In this document: piece after piece, positions 1-5,795 of the stretch | Numbering within the stretch: the stretch's first letter is position 1 | Layout of the letters: each line of letters opens with the position of its first letter | From: Rhizobiaceae bacterium | GTDB taxonomy: Bacteria; Pseudomonadota; Alphaproteobacteria; Rhizobiales; Rhizobiaceae | Assembly: GCA_014380965.1 (NCBI GenBank) | Contig: JACMIV010000198.1 | Location: 1-7,853 of the forward strand | Length of the DNA: 7,853 nt | Direction of reading: 5' to 3' | Made by a program: the position numbers and the translations under genes | The notes under the pieces: model-generated | What the model was told of the DNA's origin: nothing | Databases searched by the model: none | What the model saw: the letters and a program-made list of their open reading frames with translations, nothing else

Positions 1-1114
1 ACGGTTCGAAGCCGTTGAAGGCGACGGCCGAATAGGTCGTCGTATAGGCCCCGGTTCCTTCGATGAGGACCTCGTCGCCGATCGTGAGCGACAGCGGCAA
101 GTCGTAGGGCGTCCGCTCGTAGAGCACGTCGGCCGAGTCGCAGGTCGGGCCGGCGAGCACACACGGCTCCATCGCGTCATGGTCGCGCGGCGTGCGGATG
201 GGGTACCGGATCGCCTCGTCCATCGTTTCGGCGAGACCGCCGAATTTACCGATGTCGAGGAAGACCCAGCGATTCTCGTCGCTTGCGGACTTGCGCGAAA
301 CGAGAACCACCTCCGCCTTGATGACGCCGGCATCGCCTACCATGCCGCGGCCCGGCTCGATGATCGTCTCCGGGATCCGGTTGCCGAAATGGCGGCGCAG
401 AGCGCTGAAGATCGAGCGGCCGTAGGCTTCGGCGGTGGGAACGTCCTTCAGGTAGCGGGTTGGGAACCCGCCGCCCATATTGACGAGCGAGAGCACGATG
501 CCCTTGTCGGCGAGCGCGGCGAACACTTCCGCTGCATCCTCGATCGCCGCATCCCAGGCTTCGGTGTCGGTCTGCTGCGAGCCGACGTGGAACGAGACGC
601 CGGTGGCTGCGAGCCCGAGATCGCGGGCATGGACGAGCACGTCGATCGCCATCGCCGGCACGCAGCCGAACTTCCTCGACAGCGGCCACTCGGCGCCTTC
701 GCCGTTGGTAAGCACGCGGCAGAAGACCCGGGCGCCGGGCGCGGCACGGGCGACCTTCTCGACTTCCTCGACGCAATCGACGGCGAAGAGCGTGATGCCG
801 AGGTCGAAGGCACGCGCGATGTCGCGCTCCTTCTTGATCGTGTTGCCGAAGGAGATGCGGGCGGCCGGCGCTCCGGCGTTCATCGCCATCTCGATTTCGG
901 CGACCGAGGCGCAGTCGAAGCTCGAGCCGAGCGAGGCGAGAAGGCGCAGGATCTCCGGCGCGGGATTGGCCTTCACCGCGTAGTAGATCGAGGAATCGGG
1001 AAGCGCCTTGCGGAACGCGTTGAAGTTCGTCTCGACGACATCGAGGTCGACGACCAGGCAGGGGCCTTCGGGGCGTCGGGTGGCGAGGAAGTCGATGATG
1101 CGCTGCGTTGCCAT
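1..1114 (-). CDS. Ornithine (or ornithine/lysine) decarboxylase, fold-type III PLP enzyme, partial at C-terminus
   Basis: This enzyme decarboxylates ornithine to putrescine in the cytoplasm, the entry step of polyamine synthesis; some alphaproteobacterial members also use lysine. The window holds 371 codons and no stop. The family usually has about 375-380 residues, so only a few are missing. Visible motifs in order are YAVKANP with the PLP-binding Lys48, FHVGSQ (175-180), the phosphate-binding GGGFP (214-218), EPGRG (253-257) and GPTCDSAD with active-site Cys325 and Asp326, then Tyr357. The Cys-Asp pair and FGGLAET segment favour ODC over diaminopimelate or arginine decarboxylase. I chose the ATG at 1114 because ACGGGA sits nine bases upstream; an in-frame ATG at 1123 is too close to it. 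The enzyme follows a long structured leader and is divergent from a LysR-type gene. Lysine versus ornithine preference cannot be read from this sequence. Confidence 0.93.
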   Translation of the reverse strand, partial: MATQRIIDFLATRRPEGPCLVVDLDVVETNFNAFRKALPDSSIYYAVKANPAPEILRLLASLGSSFDCASVAEIEMAMNAGAPAARISFGNTIKKERDIARAFDLGITLFAVDCVEEVEKVARAAPGARVFCRVLTNGEGAEWPLSRKFGCVPAMAIDVLVHARDLGLAATGVSFHVGSQQTDTEAWDAAIEDAAEVFAALADKGIVLSLVNMGGGFPTRYLKDVPTAEAYGRSIFSALRRHFGNRIPETIIEPGRGMVGDAGVIKAEVVLVSRKSASDENRWVFLDIGKFGGLAETMDEAIRYPIRTPRDHDAMEPCVLAGPTCDSADVLYERTPYDLPLSLTIGDEVLIEGTGAYTTTYSAVAFNGFEP

Positions 1115-1163
1115 TGTGGTCATTCCCGTGAACCAAGAGAGAGCGATGAGCGGACGCCATCGG

Positions 1164-1464
1164 TTCCGCAGTTCCCCATAAGGGTTCCATACGGAATCGT
1201 TCGCGGACCGCGACGTGGTTCGACGATGGCGCGCGAACGCGCCCGTCGGTCATGTCTGCCTTGGCTTGGAGGGCTTGAACCCGCCGCACTTAGGGCAATG
1301 AGGGTGTGCCTCTTCAGTATTCCCGGCGATGGAGACCGGGAGAGACCAAAAAAGCCCGCACCGTCGTTGCTTTAAGGCGTCCTCGACACCGCTTGCGCAG
1401 TGACGACTGGAGGGTAAGACTCCAGGACCGTCCCGATGGCCCTCGCATAAGAGGATCGGGGGAC
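1164..1464 (-). promoter_or_regulatory. Highly structured 5' leader of the decarboxylase, candidate speF-type RNA element
   Basis: Read on the minus strand as mRNA, this stretch contains a chain of hairpins. In transcription order they are: 1464-1430 (stem with one bulge), 1425-1407 (CTGGAG/CTCCAG), 1405-1384 (six pairs capped by a GCAA GNRA loop, extended past a U-U mismatch), 1341-1321 (TCCCGG/CCGGGA), 1248-1221 (eleven pairs, a two-base bulge, UUCG loop), 1213-1201 (TCGCG/CGCGA) and 1196-1164 (nested TTCCG/CGGAA). The first three are almost back to back, with four- and one-base gaps. A run of six T lies at 1353-1348. The leader precedes a fold-type III ornithine decarboxylase in an alphaproteobacterium, which is the reported context of the speF motif. 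The stems are seen; the speF identity is inferred from context, as I could not compare with its consensus. Confidence 0.5.
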
Positions 1465-1496
1465 GCCCACAGGCTCGTGCGACTTTGGGCACGCGC

Positions 1497-1525
1497 TACA
1501 TATGATTAGCACCCGTCACACACAA
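1497..1525 (-). promoter_or_regulatory. Possible sigma-70-type promoter for the decarboxylase
   Basis: On the minus strand TTGTGT (1525-1520) and TATGTA (1502-1497) are separated by 17 bases, and they lie in the only clearly AT-rich stretch of this gap. Each hexamer matches consensus at only three of six positions, so the call is weak. A start site near 1490 would put all the leader hairpins inside the transcript, giving a 5' leader of roughly 375 bases. Confidence 0.25.
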
Positions 1526-1547
1526 CCGTAAAATTTAAGGGTGGTTG
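1523..1547. promoter_or_regulatory. Interrupted dyad CAACC-N15-GGTTG, possible regulator operator
   Basis: CAACC at 1523-1527 and GGTTG at 1543-1547 form an exact inverted repeat whose half-site centres are 20 bases apart, about two helical turns. The spacer is AT-rich. It overlaps the possible -35 of the decarboxylase and lies about 90 bases upstream of the LysR-type gene, which suits a site read in both directions. The arms are only five bases, so chance remains possible. Confidence 0.25.
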
Positions 1548-1633
1548 ATTTTTTCGGGCCTGGGGCGGAGGAAGGGACGGAGTGTCGAAATCCGGCAACA
1601 AACCGCCAGTTTCGCGCAAGTTTGGAGGAACCG

Positions 1634-2617
1634 ATGGACACGCTGACCCGAATGCGCGCCTTCATCGCCGTCGTCGAGAACGAGGGGTTCTCGGCGGCCG
1701 CGCGCAAGACCGGCCGTTCCAAGGCGCTGCTGTCGAAATACGTCCGCGAGCTCGAGGACGAACTCGGCGTGCTCCTCATCAACCGCACCACGCGCCAGAT
1801 CGCGCTGACCGGCGCGGGCGAGGTGTACCTCTCGCGCGCCTCCGCGATTCTTGCCGATCTCGAAAGTCTCAACGAGGAGGCGCGGGAAGCGACGGGCGAG
1901 GCGAGGGGCCGCATCCGCGTCTCTGCCGCGCGCACCTTCGGCGATGCCGAACTCGGCCATTCGCTCGTCGACTTCGCCGTCGCCCATCCCGAAATCTCGC
2001 TCGACATCCATCTCGACGATAATTTCGTCGATCTCGTCGAGGAAGGGTTCGACGTCGCCATCCGCATGACGCGCCTTTCCGATTCAGCGATGATCGCAAA
2101 AAAGCTCACCTCCCTCGACTTCGCCCTCTGCGCCAGCCCCGAGCTCCTCGCGCGGCTCGGCACGCCCAGTCATCCGAGTCAGCTGACGAGCTATCCCGCG
2201 GTGATCGATTCGAACTCGCGCATGTTTTCCAACTGGTCGTTCCGCAATCCGGAAAGCGGGGAGCCGTTTCCGGTGCCGGTCTCCGGCCAGTTCACGGCGA
2301 ACAGCCCCGTGACCGTGCGGGCTGCCGTGCGCGCCGGCCTCGGCCTTGCGATGATCCCGGAATTCGTGGTGCGCGCCGATATCGTGGCCGGCCGGCTCGT
2401 CACGGTGCTTGACGATTTCATGCCGCAGGAGGCGGGCATCTATGCGGTGTTCCCGCATCGCCGCCATTTGCCGATGCGGGTTCGCCTGTTCGTCGATTTC
2501 CTGGCGAACTGGTTTCGCCGCTGCGACGGGCGACGCAACGGGTCTGCAGTAGCGGTCGGCGATCTCGCCGTGGTCCCGCAGCATAACGGCGCAACGCCCC
2601 CGCCGCCTGCCTATTGA
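1634..2617 (+). CDS. LysR-type transcriptional regulator
   Basis: This is a DNA-binding regulator of 327 residues, slightly longer than the usual 300-310. The N-terminal winged helix-turn-helix covers residues 1-60 (MDTLTRMRAFIAVVENEGFS onwards, with the AAARKTGRSKALLSKYVREL helices and LINRTTR wing). A linker helix follows, then a periplasmic-binding-protein-like effector domain from about 90 to 295, containing the typical GLGLAMIPEFVV segment. The last 30 or so residues are low complexity and rich in Ala and Pro. The start at 1634 is preceded by GGAGGA at 1624-1629. The frame is open further upstream to 1541, but that part has no ribosome binding site or domain. The domain type resembles the CrgA/DsdC-like branch. 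It is divergent from the ornithine decarboxylase, so it may control that gene or itself; its effector is unknown. Confidence 0.93.
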   Translation: MDTLTRMRAFIAVVENEGFSAAARKTGRSKALLSKYVRELEDELGVLLINRTTRQIALTGAGEVYLSRASAILADLESLNEEAREATGEARGRIRVSAARTFGDAELGHSLVDFAVAHPEISLDIHLDDNFVDLVEEGFDVAIRMTRLSDSAMIAKKLTSLDFALCASPELLARLGTPSHPSQLTSYPAVIDSNSRMFSNWSFRNPESGEPFPVPVSGQFTANSPVTVRAAVRAGLGLAMIPEFVVRADIVAGRLVTVLDDFMPQEAGIYAVFPHRRHLPMRVRLFVDFLANWFRRCDGRRNGSAVAVGDLAVVPQHNGATPPPPAY

Positions 2618-2706
2618 GGCGGACCAGGGCGCACTCGCGGTCACGCGGATAGTGCGACCATTCTCGGGCTGCGCTCACGGTCTCGCAACCATTCCTGAGC
2701 CATGGT

Positions 2707-2728
2707 GCCCGTGCGTCGCCGTACGGGC
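2707..2728 (+). other. Inverted repeat GCCCGT/ACGGGC between the regulator and the transpeptidase
   Basis: A six-base perfect inverted repeat (2707-2712 and 2723-2728) with a ten-base loop lies in the 156-base gap after the LysR-type gene. No T run follows it, so I do not call it a terminator. It may be leader structure of the next gene or chance pairing in GC-rich DNA. Confidence 0.25.
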
Positions 2729-2743
2729 CAAAGGTCCGCCGCG

Positions 2744-2763
2744 CGCGATAGCTTCGGCTCGCG
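2744..2763 (+). promoter_or_regulatory. UUCG-capped hairpin abutting the ribosome binding site of the L,D-transpeptidase
   Basis: CGCG (2744-2747), a two-base bulge and AGC (2750-2752) pair with GCT (2757-2759) and CGCG (2760-2763), closed by a C(UUCG)G tetraloop at 2752-2757. The 3' arm ends on the first G of the GGAG ribosome binding site (2763-2766), seven bases before the ATG at 2774. Such a stem could hinder ribosome loading. The pairing is visible; a regulatory role is inference. Confidence 0.4.
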
Positions 2764-2773
2764 GAGTGTCGCC

Positions 2774-3304
2774 ATGTCCAGGGATTTCGGTTCGTTCGCT
2801 GCTTTGACGCTCTTTGGGCTCAGCCTCGGGCTTTGTCTTCCTGCGCTCGCCGCCAACGATCCCGCGCCGCAGTTTTTCGAGACGTCCTTCTCGGCCGAGT
2901 ACGATCCGGGCACGATCGTCATCAAGACCGCGGAGCGCAAACTCTACCTCGTGACCGGTCCGGCCCGGGCGCTTGAATACGAAATCGCCGTCGGCAAGCC
3001 GAGCGAGCAATGGTTCGGCAAAAGCTGGGTGTCCAAGAAGCGGCTGAACCCAACCTGGACGCCGACGCCCTCCATGCGCGAGAAGAACCCGGATCTGCCC
3101 GAATCGGTCGGTCCCGGTCCGAAGAATCCGCTCGGAGTGCGCGCTATCAATCTCGGTTGGGGCACCTATCGCATCCATGGAACGAACGCGCCGCGCTCGA
3201 TCGGCAGCGCAGCATCGTCCGGCTGCTTTCGGATGCGGAACGCTGACGTCCAAGACCTCTTCGAACGCGTCCATGTCGGGGCGGAGGTCGTCGTTCTTCA
3301 ATAG
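2774..3304 (+). CDS. Exported L,D-transpeptidase (YkuD domain)
   Basis: L,D-transpeptidases form 3-3 crosslinks in peptidoglycan or attach proteins to it, in the periplasm. The product is 176 residues. A hydrophobic signal peptide spans about 8-27 and ends in ALA before AND. The YkuD catalytic domain fills most of the rest, with HGTNAP (His135) and SSGCFRM (catalytic Cys151). The common motif is SHGC; here Ser149 takes the His place, a variant I believe occurs widely in this family. There is no LysM or other wall-binding domain, so this is a minimal form. I chose ATG 2774 because GGAG lies seven bases upstream and the signal peptide then starts normally; an in-frame start at 2702 adds 24 polar residues and has no binding site. 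It stands alone and is followed by a strong hairpin. Confidence 0.92.
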   Translation: MSRDFGSFAALTLFGLSLGLCLPALAANDPAPQFFETSFSAEYDPGTIVIKTAERKLYLVTGPARALEYEIAVGKPSEQWFGKSWVSKKRLNPTWTPTPSMREKNPDLPESVGPGPKNPLGVRAINLGWGTYRIHGTNAPRSIGSAASSGCFRMRNADVQDLFERVHVGAEVVVLQ

Positions 3305-3319
3305 AGCCGGTCAAAATCA

Positions 3320-3349
3320 TCGGGCGCTGCAGTGATCTGCAGCGCCCGA
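3320..3349. terminator. Thirteen-pair perfect hairpin between convergent genes, probable bidirectional terminator
   Basis: TCGGGCGCTGCAG (3320-3332) and its exact reverse complement (3337-3349) flank a TGAT loop. It sits 15 bases after the transpeptidase stop and 24 bases past the stop of the convergent DUF883 gene. No proper T run follows on the plus strand; on the minus strand only a weak TGATTTTG follows. It probably acts in both directions or as an mRNA 3' end stabiliser. Confidence 0.7.
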
Positions 3350-3373
3350 CATAACCAGTCTCGTTTCTGAAAA

Positions 3374-3655
3374 TCAGCGGCGCAGCAGGGCGCCGACGAG
3401 AAGGACGGCTCCGGCGAGAACGGCGAGGGTCGTGATCGGGTTTTCGCGGGCGGTATGCTCGACATAACGAGCCTGCTTGCGGATCTCGCGCGCGACCTCC
3501 GGCCCCCGGTCCTGGACGTAGCCGTAAAGATCCGACGCGCGGTCCTCGATCTCGCTGAAAGCCTCGCCCGAACGCCTCGACAGCGAGCGCGTCAGCGAGG
3601 CGACTTCGTTCCTGAGGGTCGCGATCTGGTCCTGGATCTCGGCCTGGTTGGACAT
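3374..3655 (-). CDS. DUF883 (ElaB/YqjD/YgaM-like) C-terminal membrane-anchored small protein
   Basis: The product has 93 residues, typical for the family. Residues 1-70 are charged and helical with heptad-like spacing (MSNQAEIQDQIATLRNEVAS onwards). They lead into ARENP (69-73), the family signature just before the single transmembrane helix at about 74-91, which ends in RR. E. coli relatives are stress- and stationary-phase-induced inner-membrane proteins reported to bind ribosomes; this member's role is not known. The ATG at 3655 has AGGAG eight bases upstream. A near-consensus EcfG promoter lies about 80 bases upstream, so I expect induction in the general stress response. It converges with the L,D-transpeptidase gene. 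Confidence 0.88.
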   Translation of the reverse strand: MSNQAEIQDQIATLRNEVASLTRSLSRRSGEAFSEIEDRASDLYGYVQDRGPEVAREIRKQARYVEHTARENPITTLAVLAGAVLLVGALLRR

Positions 3656-3733
3656 GTCATGTTCTCCTTGAGTCTTGCCTGCGAGGCAGCTTCCATTGGT
3701 CTGCCGACCGCCGCCTTGTTCGCTTGCTGGCTA

Positions 3734-3758
3734 AACACGGTCGTCCTGTTATCGTTCC
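3734..3758 (-). promoter_or_regulatory. EcfG-type general stress response promoter for the DUF883 gene
   Basis: The minus strand reads GGAAC (3758-3754), 16 bases, then TGTT (3737-3734). The established alphaproteobacterial EcfG consensus is GGAAC, 16-17 bases, then CGTT, so only one base differs. A start site some 8-10 bases downstream gives a leader of about 70 bases before the DUF883 start. The stress-type nature of the gene supports the call. Confidence 0.6.
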
Positions 3759-3781
3759 GCCACACTTGCGGGGCCGCTTCG

Positions 3782-3820
3782 CACCACCGTTCGGGCCGTC
3801 ATTTCAGCGCAAGGGTGGTG
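3782..3820 (+). other. Dyad CACCACC/GGTGGTG upstream of the DUF1007-NicO operon
   Basis: A seven-base perfect inverted repeat (3782-3788 and 3814-3820) with a 25-base loop lies 60 bases upstream of the DUF1007 start, in the gap shared with the DUF883 gene. It might be a leader hairpin or an operator for a metal regulator. I recognise no Zur, Fur, NikR or cobalamin-riboswitch consensus in this gap. Confidence 0.25.
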
Positions 3821-3879
3821 GTTCAAACTTCGGCCGTCTTCTCTTGTGAGGAGGATGTTCCCCTGAATTTGGAGTGGGA

Positions 3880-4551
3880 ATGCCCGCCATCCTTCGATCT
3901 GCCGTCGCGATCTGCCTTTCGTTCGTTGCCGGCCTTGCCGCTTCGGGGGAGGCAGAGGCGCATCCGCACGTCTTCGTCGAGGCGCGGATGGAGATCGTCG
4001 GCGATGCCGCGAGCAAGCTCGTCTCTGTGCGCAACATCTGGCGGATGGACGAGCTGTTCTCGACGAGCGTCGTCCTCGACTTCGACAAGAATGCCAACTC
4101 CGTCCTCGACGACGACGAACTTGCCGCTGTCGGCGAAACGGTGCGGACATCGATCGCCGAATGGGACTTCTACACGTTCGTGCGCGTTGGCGGGCAGCCG
4201 GTGAAGATGGTCGCGCCGGACGAGATCCGGACGCTCTACGAGAACGGCCAGCTCCTTCTCTTCTTCGAGATGAAAGCGCAAACGCCGATCGACATGAAGA
4301 TACAGACTGTCTCGCTTTCCAATTTCGACGAGACGTTCTTCGTCGCCTTCACCTACGAGGAAACGGACGCCTTCCAGCTCGTCGATCTGCCCTCCACCTG
4401 TACGCAAGGGGTGACGGTCCCCGACGAGGACGAGGCAGCGGCGCAATGGATGGCCTCGATCGCCAATCTCGGGCCGGACGAGGAGGTGCCGGACGACGGC
4501 GTCGACTATTCGCAGCTCTTGGCGACGCGGGTCGAGGTCAAATGCGGGTGA
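3880..4551 (+). CDS. DUF1007 family secreted protein, partner of the NicO transporter
   Basis: The product is 223 residues. A signal peptide spans about 1-27 and cleavage near GEAEA would leave HPHVFVEA at the mature N-terminus, a short His-X-His site suited to metal binding. Residues 69-80 fit a 12-residue EF-hand-like loop (Asp1, Asn3, Asn5, Ser6, Leu8, Asp9, Glu12), starting DKNANS. Cys residues near 170 and at 222 could form a disulfide. The start is ATG 3880 with GGAG five bases upstream; GTG 3874 overlaps that site. Its end overlaps the transporter start by ten bases, implying translational coupling. DUF1007 genes are often found directly before NicO genes. I infer a periplasmic metal-binding accessory role; the molecular function is not established. 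Confidence 0.85.
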   Translation: MPAILRSAVAICLSFVAGLAASGEAEAHPHVFVEARMEIVGDAASKLVSVRNIWRMDELFSTSVVLDFDKNANSVLDDDELAAVGETVRTSIAEWDFYTFVRVGGQPVKMVAPDEIRTLYENGQLLLFFEMKAQTPIDMKIQTVSLSNFDETFFVAFTYEETDAFQLVDLPSTCTQGVTVPDEDEAAAQWMASIANLGPDEEVPDDGVDYSQLLATRVEVKCG

Positions 4552-5786
4552 GCGTGCAAGGCGCAGGTTGGGCTGATCTCGGACGCCCTGCGCCCGCGGT
4601 TCCGGTCTTCGGGTCGAGGAGGCTCGTCGCGGTTGCGGCGCTTCTCGCCATCGCGCTGCTCTTCACTCTCCATCCGGCCCTCGCGCGCTCCTCGCTCGGG
4701 ATCGGCACGGCCGAGGTGACGGCGCAGCCGAGCGGGCCGTTCGCCGAGCTCTTCATTTGGATCAACGGCCAGCAGCGCGCCTTCTTCACCAGCCTTCGCG
4801 GGGCGCTGGTGGCGATGAAGAACGGCACCGGCGGCACGCTCTTCCTCGTCGCACTCTCTTTTGCCTACGGCGTCTTCCACGCGGCCGGGCCCGGCCACGG
4901 CAAGGCGGTGATCTCGTCCTACGTGCTGGCGAACGAGGTGCAGCTCAGGCGCGGCATCCTCCTCTCCTTCGTCTCCGCGCTTTTCCAGGCCCTCACGGCG
5001 CTGCTCGTCATCGGCGCGGGCTTTCTCCTCCTGCGCGGCACCATGGTCTCGATGACGGATGCGACAAACGGGCTGGAGATCGCCTCCTACGCCCTCATCG
5101 TGGTGTTCGGTCTCTGGCTGCTCGTCTCGAAGCTCATGCGGCTCGTGCGACGAGCACGGCCTGCCGGTGGTCTCGATTTCGCTCCGGTGGCCGCGAGCGG
5201 CGTCGGTGGACTCGCATTCACGGCACCGATGAGCGCATCGTCGAGCGCGTCCCTGACGAGTGCCCGCGCCACCGGAGCGTTTCGAACGGGTGGCGTCTCG
5301 GCCGGCCGCGCTTTCCCGGATGCCGGCCTGTCCGCCGGTCGGCGCGTCGAGGGCCTGATCATGCGGCCGGCGTCGGGTGCGATGACGGCCGAGGTCTGCA
5401 CCGACGCGGACGAGGACTGCGACTGCGGCCGCCCCCACATGGTCGATCCAAAGGCGCTCGGCACGGTCCGCTTGTCGCTCGGCACGGCGGCGGCCGCCGT
5501 CTTCGCCGTCGGCCTTCGCCCCTGCTCGGGCGCCATCGTCGTCCTCTCCTTCGCCCTCCTCAACGGCCTCGTTCTCGGCGGCGTCCTGTCCGTCCTCGCC
5601 ATGGCGATGGGCACGGCGATCACGGTCTCGGCCATCGCGGCGCTCGCCGTCTTCGCCAAGGGCGCGGCGCTGCGGTTCGGGGCGGCGGGGGGCGTGAGGC
5701 GGCGGGTGCTCGACGGGGTGGAAATTTGCGGGGCGTTGCTGGTGGTAGCGCTGGGTGGGCTGCTGCTGGGTGGGGCGCTGGCGTGA
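4542..5786 (+). CDS. Nickel/cobalt transporter, NicO/RcnA family
   Basis: This is an inner-membrane carrier for Ni2+ or Co2+, of 414 residues. A first hydrophobic segment lies at 28-48. The diagnostic metal-site segment HAAGPGHGK (His113, His119, Lys121) starts a helix, followed by helices at about 139-165 and 180-200. The second signature is GLRPCSGA (324-331), with further helices to the C-terminus. Between them is a loop of roughly 100 residues (203-300), rich in Ala, Ser, Gly and Arg. Many relatives carry a His-rich stretch in this loop; here there is almost none, but Cys286, Cys293, Cys295 and His299 cluster at its end. The ATG at 4542 lies inside the last codons of the DUF1007 gene, ten bases before its end. 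Uptake versus efflux and Ni versus Co cannot be decided from sequence. Confidence 0.9.
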   Translation: MRVSVQGAGWADLGRPAPAVPVFGSRRLVAVAALLAIALLFTLHPALARSSLGIGTAEVTAQPSGPFAELFIWINGQQRAFFTSLRGALVAMKNGTGGTLFLVALSFAYGVFHAAGPGHGKAVISSYVLANEVQLRRGILLSFVSALFQALTALLVIGAGFLLLRGTMVSMTDATNGLEIASYALIVVFGLWLLVSKLMRLVRRARPAGGLDFAPVAASGVGGLAFTAPMSASSSASLTSARATGAFRTGGVSAGRAFPDAGLSAGRRVEGLIMRPASGAMTAEVCTDADEDCDCGRPHMVDPKALGTVRLSLGTAAAAVFAVGLRPCSGAIVVLSFALLNGLVLGGVLSVLAMAMGTAITVSAIAALAVFAKGAALRFGAAGGVRRRVLDGVEICGALLVVALGGLLLGGALA

Positions 5787-5795
5787 GAGCGCTCC

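Noticed and set aside
1270..1290. A T-arm-like GGGTTCAAGCCC segment suggesting a tRNA
   Set aside because: The surrounding stem does not pair as a T arm and no acceptor, D or anticodon arms are present.
1176..1294. CCTAAG (1294-1289) and TATGG (1191-1187 and 1180-1176) on the minus strand, the two halves of the 11-base tetraloop receptor, together with a GCAA-capped hairpin
   Set aside because: The flanking bases do not pair to form a continuous receptor helix, the receptor prefers GAAA, and such short words occur by chance.
179..1375. A 398-codon plus-strand frame antisense to the decarboxylase
   Set aside because: It is a shadow frame caused by high GC: no domain, an Arg- and Asp-rich composition, and the opposite strand has clear family motifs.
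1250..1492. An 80-codon minus-strand reading frame in the decarboxylase leader, ending with a zinc-ribbon-like CPKCGGF near its C-terminus and in the same frame as the decarboxylase
   Set aside because: The only start is a GTG at about the predicted transcription start, with no ribosome binding site, and no ATG, GTG or TTG occurs later in frame. The frame also runs through the hairpins, so it is better explained as structured RNA. Conservation of the peptide in relatives would change this view.
3656..3879. Possible cobalamin riboswitch or Zur/Fur box before the DUF1007-NicO pair
   Set aside because: The gap is short, holds only a GCCACACTTG resemblance to the B12-box core, and shows no AT-rich metal-regulator palindrome.
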